From: Nilaparvata lugens
Taxonomy: Eukaryota; Arthropoda; Insecta; Hemiptera; Delphacidae
Length of the DNA stretch: 64,000 nt
NCBI RefSeq assembly: GCF_014356525.2
Contig: NC_052505.1
Location: 51,898,970-51,962,969 of the forward strand
Reading direction: 5' to 3'
The notes beneath the pieces were generated by a model. That model saw only the letters and a list, made by a program, of their open reading frames with translations. It was not told the origin of the DNA and ran no database searches. This document shows, piece by piece, positions 12,465 to 24,517 of this stretch. The position numbers were made by a program, and so were the translations under genes. Position 1 is the first letter of the stretch; each line of letters opens with the position of its first letter.

Positions 12465-13261
12465 GGCTAGCTTCACACGCTTTCGGTTTCATTCGGTTTA
12501 GTTCGTTTTCGGTTCGGTTCGGTTCGTTACCGAAAAGGAATGAGGCTTTCATACATGTCAGGTTTTAATTCGTACGGTTCTAATTAGGTATTTTCTTCTC
12601 GAACACAGCTGTGTTTGGATTTTCACAGTTCATACTGGTATATTTAAATATAACAGTTGGTGTTAAATTGTAAGATGTTATTTCTTGAACAACAAAATTT
12701 TAAAGTTTATTAAAAATTGTGAATTATTTGAATAGTTTCTTTTTGATTATGTTAATTTTGGTTTCTTTTTATGTTAATTAATTTGACACATGGTATATAA
12801 ACGTCATCTCTTCTCACCATTAATGAAATCATTCGTGGAATTAACGATATCAGGTTAAAATAAAAACAAAAAAGGCAAGGGTGTGTAAAAGACTTTGTTT
12901 TTTCCTGTTTCCCTAGCAACGAATTCGAATATGATGAAACCTATTCGTGTCGAGGGGGCGTTCGGTGCTATGCGGTTGCTATTCGGTACCGAATTCAAAC
13001 CGAATCATTGTTTCACACTTATCGGAACTTGCCAAAAACGAACCGAAAACGAAACGAACCGAACAGAACCGAAAGTGTGTGAAAGTAGCCTCTCGCTAGC
13101 AACGAATTGAAACCTGATGGAATTTATTAGTCAAGTGGGCGTTCGGTTCTATGCGGTTTCTATTTGGTACCGAATTCAAACCGAATTACTGTTTCACACT
13201 TATTGGAATTTGCCGAAAACGAATCGAAAATGAAACGAACCGAATGAGTGTGAAACTAGCC
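12465..13261. mobile_element. PIF/Harbinger-like MITE with TAA target duplication
   Basis: The left end, GGCTAGCTTCACACGCTTTC, and the right end, ...GAGTGTGAAACTAGCC, are inverted repeats. Both are flanked by TAA (12462-12464 and 13262-13264). A 3-bp TWA duplication is typical of PIF/Harbinger elements. The subterminal regions are rich in CGGTT and GAACCGAA motifs on opposite strands. No transposase frame is present, so it is non-autonomous. The right half is internally duplicated: about 12910-13094 and 13095-13261 are diverged copies, and each ends in a version of the terminal sequence. Confidence 0.8.
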
Positions 13262-14493
13262 TAATAGTTGTCTTCCCATTAGTTTTTGGTAAAAGAACTA
13301 CAGAATTAAAAGTATACGCTAAATATATGAATGAATTTCATCCGTTAATAAAATAGAGAAGTGTATTTAGCTGATATTAGCATTCGAAATTAGATTCTGA
13401 TTTTTGAGGTTAGTTTTTGATCTGGTTTGTCTGCAGATATGATAGCTCTACACTGGCAACAGACAGAACATTTTTATGGCGCATGGGTAATGAATAGTCA
13501 CCGCTTCAATAACATAACCTCACTTTTGTTTCTTTTATTCAGAATTTGCACCAGTTATAGAATAACAATATAAAATATAGAATAAGTTATAGAATAATAA
13601 TATAAAGTATAGAATAATAATTCTATAATTGGTCTAAGGTTCAGAATAATAACATCTGTCCGTTAAACTACAGAGTTGCCGGATTGTGAAACCGTTAAAA
13701 TCTTGCTTAACCGGAAAACTTAATCGGGATTGAAAACTAACCGATCTTTGTGGAACAGAAATGAATCTGCAAAACTAAAGCTAATTTGTTAATCAGTGTT
13801 AATGTCCATATTTAACAAACCTACGTGCAACTGGCCATATGTTTTTTTCTAAACAGATGTTTTTGAAATAATTTCTTTGATGCAGCTGTTTCACACTCAC
13901 CATATTATTAAGTTATTCAGAGTTTGTGAAATTTATTTAATTTTGACAAACTAAATATTTAAAATAAATTATCAAAATTAGAAATTAAAATTGTTTGAAT
14001 TATAAATTGATGAATCAATAATAAATAAATTTACTTATATTCTTATTATTTGGAATAATATAATTTATAAAAATATTAAATATTGAAATGAAAATGAATG
14101 ATAGAATAATTAATAAACCAATTTAATAATTCAATGAATGTTAAATGAATAAATTGATATTATTATAAATACTAATACTGAATATAAAATATTGAAATTT
14201 ATTCAATTATACATTTTGAATTTTATTAACTATTCATTATTTTAAATTATATATTTTTTATTTAAAAATTGATGGTTGATAATCTATTTAGAAATTGAAA
14301 ATTATTCACATTTGCAAATTAATTGGATTATAATATTATTATTTTTTATTTGAAATAAATTAAGGTCTTATAAATAAAATAAATTATTAATAACAAAATT
14401 ACACAGAAAAACATTTGATGGATTTCAGGGAATTTTACCCATAATTAATCACTTCTCATATTCAATGGTAACTGTAGGAAAAATGTGAAATAT
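13262..14493. other. AT-rich intergenic DNA
   Basis: The stretch from 13910 to 14400 is extremely AT-rich, composed of short A/T words. There is no ORF of interest and no clear repeat boundary. Confidence 0.5.
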
Positions 14494-14600
14494 GTGCACA
14501 AAGTTCGTTTGCTGCACTCAAGAAACCTTTATTCCGCACTCGCCTACGGCTCATGCGTAAACGTTTCTTTCGGTGCAGCAAACTGTCACTTTGCGCACTA
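14494..14600. repeat. Perfect-stem hairpin repeat around TTTGCTGCAC
   Basis: The left arm GTGCACAAAG...TTTGCTGCAC..AAGAAAC (about 14494-14526) pairs with the right arm GTTTCTTTCGGTGCAGCAAAC...CTTTGCGCAC (about 14563-14600). The middle CCGCACTCGCCTACGG is GC-rich, in contrast to the AT-rich surroundings. This looks like an independent hairpin-forming repeat rather than chance. Its class is unknown. Confidence 0.65.
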
Positions 14601-14879
14601 GTTGCACAAATAACTATTGTTTAAATAGATAATAAAAGGGTGCTATTTTTAGTTTTTATTGTACATACAAGTAGCCCTGAATAACAAACTCAACATTAAA
14701 GGGTTGAAAGGTACTAAGGGTTCAATGTAATAAAACTTCCAAGTGGCCCTGAATGAAGAATGCATTAGGAATTTGGCAATCTTGCAGTGAGTGAACTCTA
14801 ACATTCAAATTGATTTCAAATTTCCAATCCTCAATTCGAAATTTAAAGTGTTATTGAATCATATGAATGGATAAGCTAC

Positions 14880-16003
14880 TACAAGTAAGAAAGGATTCAA
14901 TATATTTATTTCATAATAATAATATGAGTGAACACAACAAGGTATAAAAGGATCTGAACAACAGCGGCTTCGCTTAGTAGACAGACATAATAAGAGTTTT
15001 ATGTGATGTTTTGCGTGCTTTGTGCCGCAATAGGATGATCCTTTTGCACAGTTCAAGGGTTGAATGTGGTTGGCAGGGTGGCAGCTGTTTACGTGAACTT
15101 CTCCTCAAAAACTACCTCGAAAATAAGTTTTTCTAATACTGATATATCGCTCGTTAAACACGAAAGAAAATATAGCACGGTGGCTGTCAGAGGCATCTGG
15201 CTAATAGACGAGAAAAGGATTCTTTTCTGAAAAGCGGCTGATATAAACTGGAAGCAGACAATGATGTGGTTCTAATAGCAAGTCAAAACATGCTACTTTA
15301 CGGCTGCTGTATGCTGCTGTAGATTTGATCCCCAACCTGGTTGCTCGATAAAAAAGTGGAAAGGTGTGACACGAAGTCGAAAATATCAATGAAATGTAAA
15401 ATTGTGGATGAACACAATTCAGAATAAGACCTCAAACAGCTTGAATGAGATGAAAGTGAGACATTTAAGACTCGAAACTATTCAAGTTTCATTAATGAAT
15501 TTGTAGGATTATGATACAAAGTTATATTTAAGAAAAAAAAGATTGTTGGAAATTTACCTTGTTAAATTGTATGTATTTTTCATGCAACATAATCGAAAAT
15601 TATGCAACGCAATGTGAAAAATTAGGTAAGATTCTGGTGCAACTAGAATCATTTCCATATATATTATATTTGTCTTGAAACGTTTTTTGAAAATTAAGAT
15701 ACTCAAAATCTTCAAAGTTGATTGGAAAGGGGAAAAACCGAGCCTGCCAGTTACATTTTGAATTATATTTTTGTAATTGATGCTGTGAAACTGTGAATGG
15801 AGCTAATCATTATTGCATGACGATTGAGGATTTAGAATACGAATTTCACAAAAAAATATTTAAAAATAAATAATTCCAAAGTGAGAAATAATCCATTTAC
15901 ATAAAATGGCATGCCTTTAGTCATCATTGAATTGTGAATATCAAATGAGAAACTCCCCTCCCCAATGTTAAATCTAAAAGCTACGCTCTTAAATCTAAAA
16001 GCT
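14880..16003. repeat. 1,124-bp tandem duplication, copy 1
   Basis: From ACAAGTAAGAAAGG to AAATCTAAAAGCT the unit is repeated immediately afterwards with an offset of exactly 1,124 bp. Differences are few, for example GGTGGCTGTC against GGTGGTTGTC, and TATTTAAAAA against TATTTTAAAA. Identity is close to 99% by eye. The minus strand has two short ORFs (61-65 codons), present in both copies, without recognisable domains. No RT or transposase motif is visible. Confidence 0.9.
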
Positions 16004-17127
16004 TACAAGTAAGAAAGGATTCAATATATTTATTTCATAATAATAATATGAGTGAACACAACAAGGTATAAAAGGATCTGAACAACAGCGGCTTCGCTTA
16101 GTAGACAGACATAATAAGAGTTTTATGTGATGTTTTGCGTGCTTTGTGCCGCAATAGGATGATCCTTTTGCACAGTTCAAGGGTTGAATGTGGTTGGCAG
16201 GGTGGCAGCTGTTTACGTGAACTTCTCCTCAAAAACTACCTCGAAAATAAGTTTTTCTAATACTGATATATCGCTCGTTAAACACGAAAGAAAATATAGC
16301 ACGGTGGTTGTCAGAGGCATCTGGCTAATAGACGAGAAAAGGATTCTTTTCTGAAAAGCGGCTGATATAAACTGGAAGCAGACAATGATGTGGTTCTAAT
16401 AGCAAGTCAAAACATGCTACTTTACGGCTGCTGTATGCTGCTGTAGATTTGATCCCCAACCTGGTTGCTCGATAAAAAAGTGGAAAGGTGTGACACGAAG
16501 TCGAAAATATCAATGAAATGTAAAATTGTGGATGAACACAATTCAGAATAAGACCTCAAACAGCTTGAATGAGATGAAAGTGAGACATTTAAGACTCGAA
16601 ACTATTCAAGTTTCATTAATGAATTTGTAGGATTATGATACAAAGTTATATTTAAGAAAAAAAAGATTGTTGGAAATTTACCTTGTTAAATTGTATGTAT
16701 TTTTCATGCAACATAATCGAAAATTATGCAACGCAATGTGAAAAATTAGGTAAGATTCTGGTGCAACTAGAATCATTTCCATATATATTATATTTGTCTT
16801 GAAACGTTTTTTGAAAATTAAGATACTCAAAATCTTCAAAGTTGATTGGAAAGGGGAAAAACCGAGCCTGCCAGTTACATTTTGAATTATATTTTTGTAA
16901 TTGATGCTGTGAAACTGTGAATGGAGCTAATCATTATTGCATGACGATTGAGGATTTAGAATACGAATTTCACAAAAAAATATTTTAAAATAAATAATTC
17001 CAAAGTGAGAAATAATCCATTTACATAAAATGGCATGCCTTTAGTCATCATTGAATTGTGAATATCAAATGAGAAACTCCCCTCCCCAATGTTAAATCTA
17101 AAAGCTATGCTCTTAAATCTGAAAGCT
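16004..17127. repeat. 1,124-bp tandem duplication, copy 2
   Basis: Near-identical second unit, directly abutting the first in the same orientation. AAATCTAAAAGCTTAC at the unit junction and AAATCTGAAAGCTTAC at 17115-17130 mark the same end point. A single tandem duplication event explains this best. An assembly artefact is the main alternative. Confidence 0.9.
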
Positions 17128-18468
17128 TACGATTACGATTTTCATTTGTAATTTTGTTCATTTACCAGAAATTAATATTCAGTGTTTGATCGTATTCGAA
17201 AATTATAAAAATAATTTTTCTGAAACATTGACTTTGTGCAAGATAAACGACTTTATTGTCTTGATTCAGCTTGTAGCAGTTTCATAGTTTAGAGCTGGCG
17301 AATAGACTGTACATTGCTCATCAATTAATCAAACAATTGCACACAAAAAATTCTCCAAGCTGCAATATATAAGCTGAATTACAGTTTTCCAAAACGGCCA
17401 TAAATTCAGAAATGAATGACAATAACTACTGGAAAGCGTAGCACATTTCACTGTGTCAAGTGTTAAGTCTATGGAAGAAGCCTTACTTCAGCGCTATAGG
17501 CTACTAGGCAAAGTTCCAAGACGATTGCTGTGCTCCTATTGGCTGCTCCAGGGTCGAGAAAGCACTTGCTTTTATAGCATCGATAAAAGCCGACTGGCCA
17601 GGACACATCTATTGCAAGTGGTATTGCTATTGCTGCACTGTCAAAAGTGTCTCACTGTCTACCAAACAATGCATGTATGGTGAAATTCACGTCAAACTGT
17701 CAGCATTGATTCAATGGGAAACATTGATGCCGTTTGCCTCTGTTTTGTCTCTGCGAAATGTGAGTTGACTCTTCGTAATGTGCTGGAAAGTCGACATGTT
17801 TTGTTTTTTAATGACAAAAGTATTCAGCCTCATAATAATGATTATTATTATTATTAGCGTATGGCAAACACATAGACACACACACATAAATTCACAAAAA
17901 TATTCAGGTCTTCGACCTTTGTAAGTTTGATAAAAAAAAAACAATCTATATAGGTTGTATCTTAATAATTTTCCTAATAATTTCATTTCGAAAGAATTGA
18001 AAATTAGCAAAAAGATTATCCTCATCCCATTATCACTCACACTCAACCCTATACTGCAATACTCAAATGAAGAGGAAATGTATTTAATTTACTGAAGACG
18101 GCGTAGTTTTGAGTCATTACACTATACACGATACGAGCACTTCCGATGATTTTCCAATGCACAAGTTTCATTATTGAATGGTTCACTCCACAACTGAACT
18201 TTCAAAATTACAAATTCCAAAGTTCAAAATTATTGTATATCTTCTCAAAACTGTATTTAGAAAAATATACGTGAGGATTCAATCTGACGTTCTCATTCTT
18301 CATTGATTATTCTCAATCTTTGGGAGATATCTGCGTAATTTTCAACTTGGAATTATTGAGGAATTCATTAAAATTGTTTTAAAAATGTGAAGAAAAATTC
18401 ATTCTCAACTTCTTATTCCCAGTTTGAGTATTGTCTCAATATTTGAGAGTCCAATTATGCATTCATTT
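17128..18468. other. Intergenic DNA without recognised gene
   Basis: A GC-richer stretch at about 17440-17660 carries a 76-codon plus-strand ORF without a known domain. An ATT-rich run is at 17838-17858. The motif TGTCAGCATTGATT at about 17700 recurs elsewhere in the window. No gene is called. Confidence 0.4.
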
Positions 18469-21400
18469 TGTGATGAATCTTTTGAGTAAATCTCATGAAA
18501 GGAGAGAATTAACTGAAAAAAATATAATTACCCTTATAGAATGAAAGATCTGCCAAACGAATAGTTAGCACTCGAGCGATAAGGCTTCCTTATCAACAGC
18601 TGAGTATAAGATAAGAGTACCGTTTTGTACTATGCATTTTTTTTCAAAGAATTATTTAATAAGATTATAGTTATTTGTAAATTAAGTACAAATCATTTAT
18701 GAATTACTCATTGAACTTTTGGAGGTTACACTTTTGTTTACAATTGATCAGATGTTTTTGTAGCAGCTCAGACACAGCTGACTGACTCAATATACTATAA
18801 ATGTCATGTCAGGTTTTCATGCAAGCTATAATATTGTTTCTGAAGAACTATTGATAAAGGATAAAGAATTTCAAATCGAAAAATAAAATGTATGTATTAT
18901 TGTTAAAATTTATTTATTACTCACGAAATTACATTATAATGTCGAATACTATTGTAACGAACTAGGTCATAGCATGAATATTGTATTACTGATAAGAGCA
19001 GCAAAATTAATTATAACAGTTTCAAATATAATAAGAATTGTATAGAGATATTAAATTATGAATTATTGATTCAACCGAGTCACATGGTGAATGAATCTCT
19101 TTGCCAAGTCTAAGCCAATCATATGTCATAGAAATAGCACCAAAAGGGATGATCGTTTGAAAACATCATATGTTAATCTGTTATCAGACAACAAACTTGC
19201 CTTATCATATATGCTAGTGCATGTACACTGCATAGAGGAACTGTATCTAGAGAATTAAGCCTGGACCGAAGCCTGGACCGGCCACCGATCAAACAAATTT
19301 GATCTAAAGGAACCACGGCCGCCAAGAGGATTCACGTGAGTTTTATATTTTGGGGCCCAATCTACGCTTCGAAAGAAAATACAGTGCAGAAAATATAAAA
19401 TTTTTCTTTGTTAAAGTAATGGCCACGCCGACAAGCGCTTATAATTATCAAGATCCTAGATTTTATCTGATATAGAATTTATAAGAACTGTAGTTGATTA
19501 ACTATCCTCTGCTGCCAGAACCACGACCAGAGCAATTTTTCAAATCTATTATAATTCATTTTTACTATTTTTCAAAAAACTGTTAAATTTATCAATTATA
19601 AATTCTGTAGAATCATGCATGGTATCATGTGAGCACAAGAAATTTTCTAATTATTTTGTTAATGTTGAACTATTCTCAAACTGTAATCCAAGCTTTACAT
19701 CTGCACTGTCAAACTATATATTTTATCATATTAAATTTCCACTATATCAATTCGTCTTCTGAGTTCGATTATTTCTTAAGCCTGTCAATTATTGAGTCTG
19801 ACACGTTCTATATTATCAAGAACCGATCAAGTACAATCATTGAAATAATTGAATCAACCTGGATATTGGAACAGATCTAAGTGGATGTAGTGTGTGGGGT
19901 CAGATCAAGATTACCTATTCTCTGTCCTTACCTGCTCATATATCAGCTTTTATCTGTTACCAACTTTGATTTAGGAGCTAATTCGTTGACTGTATAGCAG
20001 ATGCAGCTGGAGATAATATAATTTCCTACAATAGAGCATAAAGCCTGACAAGACTCTGTTCTCGAAATATATTCTGAACGATCTCTGGTCCTTAGTACCC
20101 TATTTTAATCCTTCGGAACTTATTAGAGATGCAGTCCCGTAAATTATCTACATCAGGATTTTTGCTCGACCTGTATGATTTTGTATCCTGTTCCATCACA
20201 GGTAATAGTTCTAAGATATCCGTATCCAGTGTTAGCAACCGCTACACTGCTTTTAAAAATTTTTATCATTATACAATCTGTCATAAGAAGAATCAAGGGT
20301 GAGCGAGTGTTAATGCTTCTGCGATTCAGACGATTGTATCGAATCTTGTAGTGACTCAATAAGTCTGGTGTTCACCTCAGTAGCGGCTCGTGATCTTCTA
20401 GCTTGGGGGTTCAACCTCATGATCTATTGGAGAGAAAGGTCAAGAGGATATAGAGTATTGAGCATAATCAAGTGTAAAGGTGATCAATAATAATTTTAAG
20501 GAATTACACCCCAAAGATTGAGCATATTTTCTACAAATACAAATTTTTTGTCCTGTTCATATTTTTCTTGTTTGATTTTTACTTCGGGAGTTGGTCACCA
20601 TTATGTTTTATTTTACACCTACCCTCAATATCAATATTGTTTGTATTTAACAAATACTGAACCTTATTCATATTTCTTCATCAAAATGCTGTTACGGTAA
20701 CACAATAAATTATATTCACACTCTCACTAAAAGAAAATGGACACACTCGAAATACTCACGAATACACGAAACACACTAGAAATTACTGTATTCTTCTACA
20801 CGCAAAAACAATTTATACAACGAAAAATGCAGTGAAATCTATCACAACTGTATACAGTATAATATATATACCCGAAATCATATTGTATAACCTCAAAACT
20901 GTCACGCTTTCTACTTCTTGTTTACCGCTTTTTCACTGTTTACTGCCACCAAATTTGAATTTATTGGTTATGTTCAAGATGGCACTGCTACTGAATCCGT
21001 ATCACGAATATTCACGATTCATTCCGAGGTTTACCGATTGCTTCACTTGCCTCGGCTAGGTTCGGCTACTCTCGGATGAACTCGTGCAAAATTGGTTCAG
21101 ACAGGATTGTGAACCAAATCCGTGCTAGCAAACCGATTCCCCTCCTCCGTTCCACTACCTCACCCAGCCCTGTTTTTGGGTTCACATGGGGGAATGAACA
21201 CTGCCTTCCACCTCCACGCGTCTCGTCATCCCATTCGGTGCTGTATCAAGCAAGCCACTCTGGGATCTCAGGCACCGGCAGCAAAACATCAACATTAAGT
21301 TTACGTAGATGAAAAAAATGTTGTGATGTAATTTAATGAGAATAAAATAAAAATATAAATATTTGAGTTGCAAATTCATCATTGTATAAGAAGTTGATTC

Positions 21401-21597
21401 AATTCTGGGGGTTCAATGAACCATTGAACACATAGGACGAGCCGCCACTGGTTCACCTAGCGTCCATGCATGCATTTTAAAATTTCTAACCTCAATACTG
21501 GTGAATCAGTACAAGATTCATTATACGTGGAGCTGTATATTTGTAGCACAACACAATTTGCCAATGCAATGTGAGGCATTCAAAATACAGCACTACA
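18469..21597 (+). mobile_element. Long terminal repeat (LTR) copy A, split by a hAT-like element
   Basis: The unit begins TGTGATGAATCTTTTGAG and ends CAGCACTACA, so it has TG...CA termini. It aligns with copy B (21633-24517) over its whole length apart from separate insertions. Removing the 20378-21450 insertion and one target-site copy leaves about 2.05 kb. It is followed within 6 bp by a primer-binding-site-like sequence, as expected for a 5' LTR. A short ORF at 19629-19880 has a diverged counterpart in copy B and carries no known domain. The 5 bp upstream (CATTT) do not match the 5 bp after copy B (ATTCG), so outer target duplication is not confirmed. The family (Ty3 or BEL type) cannot be decided without an internal region. 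Confidence 0.75.
20378..21450. mobile_element. hAT-superfamily non-autonomous element in LTR copy A
   Basis: The terminal inverted repeats are CAGTAGCGGCTCGT at the left and ACGAGCCGCCACTG at the right, with one mismatch. A perfect 8-bp target duplication, GTTCACCT, flanks the element (20370-20377 and 21451-21458). The same position in LTR copy B (24371-24378) has a single GTTCACCT and no insertion, which is a natural empty site. An 8-bp duplication with CAGTGGCG-like ends is diagnostic of hAT. GGGGGTTCAA occurs subterminally at both ends. At 1,073 bp without a transposase frame it must be moved in trans. Confidence 0.92.
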
Positions 21598-21602
21598 CAA
21601 TT

Positions 21603-21620
21603 TGGCGCCCAACGTGGGGC
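21603..21620 (+). other. tRNA primer-binding site of an LTR retrotransposon
   Basis: TGGCGCCCAACGTGGGGC lies 5 bp after the end of LTR copy A. It begins with TGG, matching the CCA 3' end of a tRNA, and has the form of primer-binding sites seen in retroviruses and LTR retrotransposons. It is the only piece of the element's internal region that remains. Confidence 0.85.
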
Positions 21621-22431
21621 GATGAATCTTTGTGTGATGAATCTTTTGAGTAAATCTCATGAAAGGAGAGAATTAACTAAAAGAAAAAAAATGTAATTAC
21701 CCTTATAGAATGAAAGATCTGCCAAACAAATAGTTAGCATCTGAGTGATAAGGCTTCCTTATCAACAGCTGAGTATAAGATAAGAGTACCATTCTGTACT
21801 AAGCATTTTTTCAAAGAATTATTTAATAAAATTATAATTATTTGCAGACTAAGTACAAATAATTTATGAATTGCTCATTGAACTTTTGGAGGTTAAACTG
21901 TTGTTTACAATTGATCAGATGTTTTTGTAGCAGCTCAGACACAGCTGACTGACTCAATATACTATAAATGTCATACCAGGTTTTCATGCAAGCTATAATA
22001 TTATTTCTAAAATCAAGAACCATTCAAAAAGGATGAAGAATTTCAAATGAAAAAATAAAATGTATGTATTATTGTTAAAATTATTTATTACTCACTTAAT
22101 TACATTATAATGTCAAATGTTATTGTAACAAACTAGGTCATAGCATGAATATTGTATTACTGATAAGAGCAGCAAAATTAATTATAACAGTTTTGAATAT
22201 AATAAGAATTGTATAGAGACATTAAATTATGAATTATTGATTCAACTGAGTCACATGGTGAATGAATCTCTTTGGCAAGTCTAAGCCAATCATATGTCAT
22301 AGAAATAGCACCTAAAGGGATGATTGTTTGAAAACATCATATGTTAATCTGTTATCAGACAACAAACTTGCCTTATCATATATGCTAGTGCATGTACACT
22401 GCATAGAGGAACTGTATCTAGAGAATCAAGC

Positions 22432-22833
22432 AATTTAAAAAATTATACAAATCAAGGTATTATTGTAATCAGAGGAATTATATTTTACTGCTTGCCACTG
22501 ACATCATGCCTACATCATAATCACTCTACCAATGGCAAATTTTCATGGAAATTAATTACACAGAGATTCTCAGAGAAAAGGTTCTAGCCAAAGGCTTGTA
22601 AGAAGAGAAGTCACTTCCCTTTTAAAATCCTCACCGCAAAGACCTTGTTGAAAAGTTACCAAAGACCTATTAGTGAAATTTTGTTCGATTTTTGTATATT
22701 TTATCTGTGAGCCAATATTTTAGGCTATTTTATAAATTTATTTCATCAATCGATAATTGGAGAAATTCAAATTTAATTATTCCCTATTTATTTTGGTGAA
22801 GGAGGTATTTAATTAAAATTCTACACGTGCTGA
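22432..22833. mobile_element. Unclassified segment present only in LTR copy B
   Basis: In copy A the flanking sequences are adjacent (AATTAAGC then CTGGACCGAAGCCTGGACC). In copy B about 400 bp lie between them. It is either an insertion in B or a deletion from A. No terminal repeats or coding frame are evident. Confidence 0.5.
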
Positions 22834-22886
22834 GACCGAAGCCTGGACCAGCCACCGATCAAACAAATTTGATCTAATGGAACCAT

Positions 22887-23214
22887 GACAATATCAGCTG
22901 ATAGTTGCAGTGATAGTAGTTTTAATTTTTCTGCTCAAAATTTTCAAGTTTATTTCAATATTATTGAAACTTTCAGATTGTTTAGTGTTATTTCCGGCTC
23001 TTATCAACCCTTCGAAATTCAAAATTCATCAGTCATATCTCAAATAGGTATTCTCTGAGTGTTAATCTTTGGTGAAAACAGAAATTTTAAACTTAACCTC
23101 ACTTTGGACTATTTATGTGCCAAAATCAAGGAATTGAAGAAGTTTTGGGCAATTGCCTGTTTCTCTTTCCAAATATCGTGTTTGTGACTGTTCTAATGAA
23201 TGAATGAATGAATG
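22887..23214 (+). mobile_element. Retroposon tail with (GAAT)n end, inserted in LTR copy B
   Basis: Absent from copy A. It ends in GAATGAATGAATGAATG (about 23197-23214) and is flanked by a short ATGA repeat. Its 3' part, TTTGGACTATTTATGTGCC...GAAGTTTTGGGCAATTGCC, aligns with 35650-35740, where a related sequence ends in AATAAATAAATAA. This is the 3' end of a non-LTR element, 5'-truncated to about 330 bp. Confidence 0.65.
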
Positions 23215-23520
23215 ACCGCTAAGAGGATTCACGTGAGTTTTATATTTTGGGGCCCCAATCTTCGCTTCGAAAGAAAATACAGTGCAGAAAATATAAAATT
23301 TTTCTTTGTTAAAGTAATGGCCACACCGACAAACACTTATAACCATTAAGATCCTAGATTTTATTTGATATAGAATTTATAAGAACTTGTAGTTGATTAA
23401 CTATCCTCTGCTGCCAGAAACACGACCTGAGTAATTTTAATAATCTTTTATAATTTGTTCTCATTATTTTTAAAAAATTGTTAAATTTGTCAATTATAAA
23501 ATTCTGTTGGATCATGCATG

Positions 23521-23625
23521 TTGGATTATTTATTTATTGATAAACAGAACACAATTCTTTAAAATGATTGGGGAAGGACTAATAGGCACAGCCCAAAACT
23601 GTTTCTTCCCCGAATTTTGATTTAT
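23521..23625 (-). mobile_element. Short inverted copy of the same retroposon tail
   Basis: The reverse complement of this stretch matches 35663-35762 closely: GGGGAAGAAACAGTTTTGGG, the pairing CCTTCCCC, and TTCTGTTTATCAATAAATAA. It interrupts LTR copy B between ATCATGCATG and ATGGTATCATG, which are joined in copy A. ATGCATG and ATGTATG at the edges may be its target duplication. Confidence 0.75.
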
Positions 23626-24517
23626 GTATGGTATCATGCGAGTACAACAAAATTATTTTTGTTAATGCTAAACTATTCTCAATCTGTAATCCAAGCTCTA
23701 AATCTGCACTGTCAAACCATATATTTTATCATATTATATTTCAATTTTGTCAATTGGTCTTCTGAGTTCGATTATTTCTTAAGCCTGTCAATTATTGTGT
23801 TTGACACGTTCTATATTATCAAGAACCGATCAAGTACAATCATTGAAATAATTGAATCAACCTGGGTATTGGAACAGATCTAAGTGGATGTAGTGTGTGG
23901 GTCAGATCGAGATTACCTATTCTTTGTCCTTACCTGCTCATATATCAGCTTTTATCTGTTACCAACTTCGACTTAGGAGCAAATTCGTCGACTGTATAGC
24001 AGATGCAGCTGGAAATCATATAATTTCCTACAATAGAGCATAAAGCCCGACAAGACTCTGTTCTCGAAATATATTCTGAACGATCTCTGGTCCTTAGTAC
24101 CCTATTTTAATCCTTCGGAACTTATTAGAGACGCAGTCCCGTAAATTATCTACATCGGGATTTTTGCTCGACCTGTATGATTTTGTATGCTGTTCCATCA
24201 CAGGTAAGAGTTCTAAGATATCCGTATTCAGTGTTTAGCAACCGCTACACTGCTTTTAAAAATTTTTATCATTATACAATCTGTCATGAGAAGAATCAAG
24301 GGTGAGCGAGTGATGCCTCCCGCGATTCAGACGATTGTATCGAATCTTGTAGTGACTCAATCAGTCTGGTGTTCACCTAGCGTCCACGCATGCATTTTCA
24401 AATTTCTAACCTCAATACTGGTGACTCAGTACAAGATTCATTATACGTGGAGCTGTATATTTGTAGCACAAAACAATTTGCCGATGCAACGTGAGGCATT
24501 CAAAATACAGCACTACA

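Larger units (their letters stand above)
21633..24517 (+). mobile_element. LTR copy B of the same LTR element
   Basis: Same termini and order as copy A. Relative to copy A it has three extra segments: about 22432-22833, 22887-23214 and 23521-23625. Only 35 bp separate the end of copy A from the start of copy B, so gag, pol and any env are absent. GATGAATCTT occurs both just after the primer-binding site (21621-21630) and at the LTR start (from 21636), so the internal region could have been lost by deletion at this short homology. Divergence between the copies (many scattered substitutions) indicates an old insertion. Confidence 0.75.

Noticed and set aside
14859..16513. Paired short ORFs repeated at a 1,124-bp offset
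   Set aside because: They recur only because the DNA is duplicated. No domain or coding bias is visible.
18469..24517. TSD for the LTR pair
   Set aside because: The 5 bp outside copy A (CATTT) and copy B (ATTCG) do not match, so no outer target duplication is claimed.
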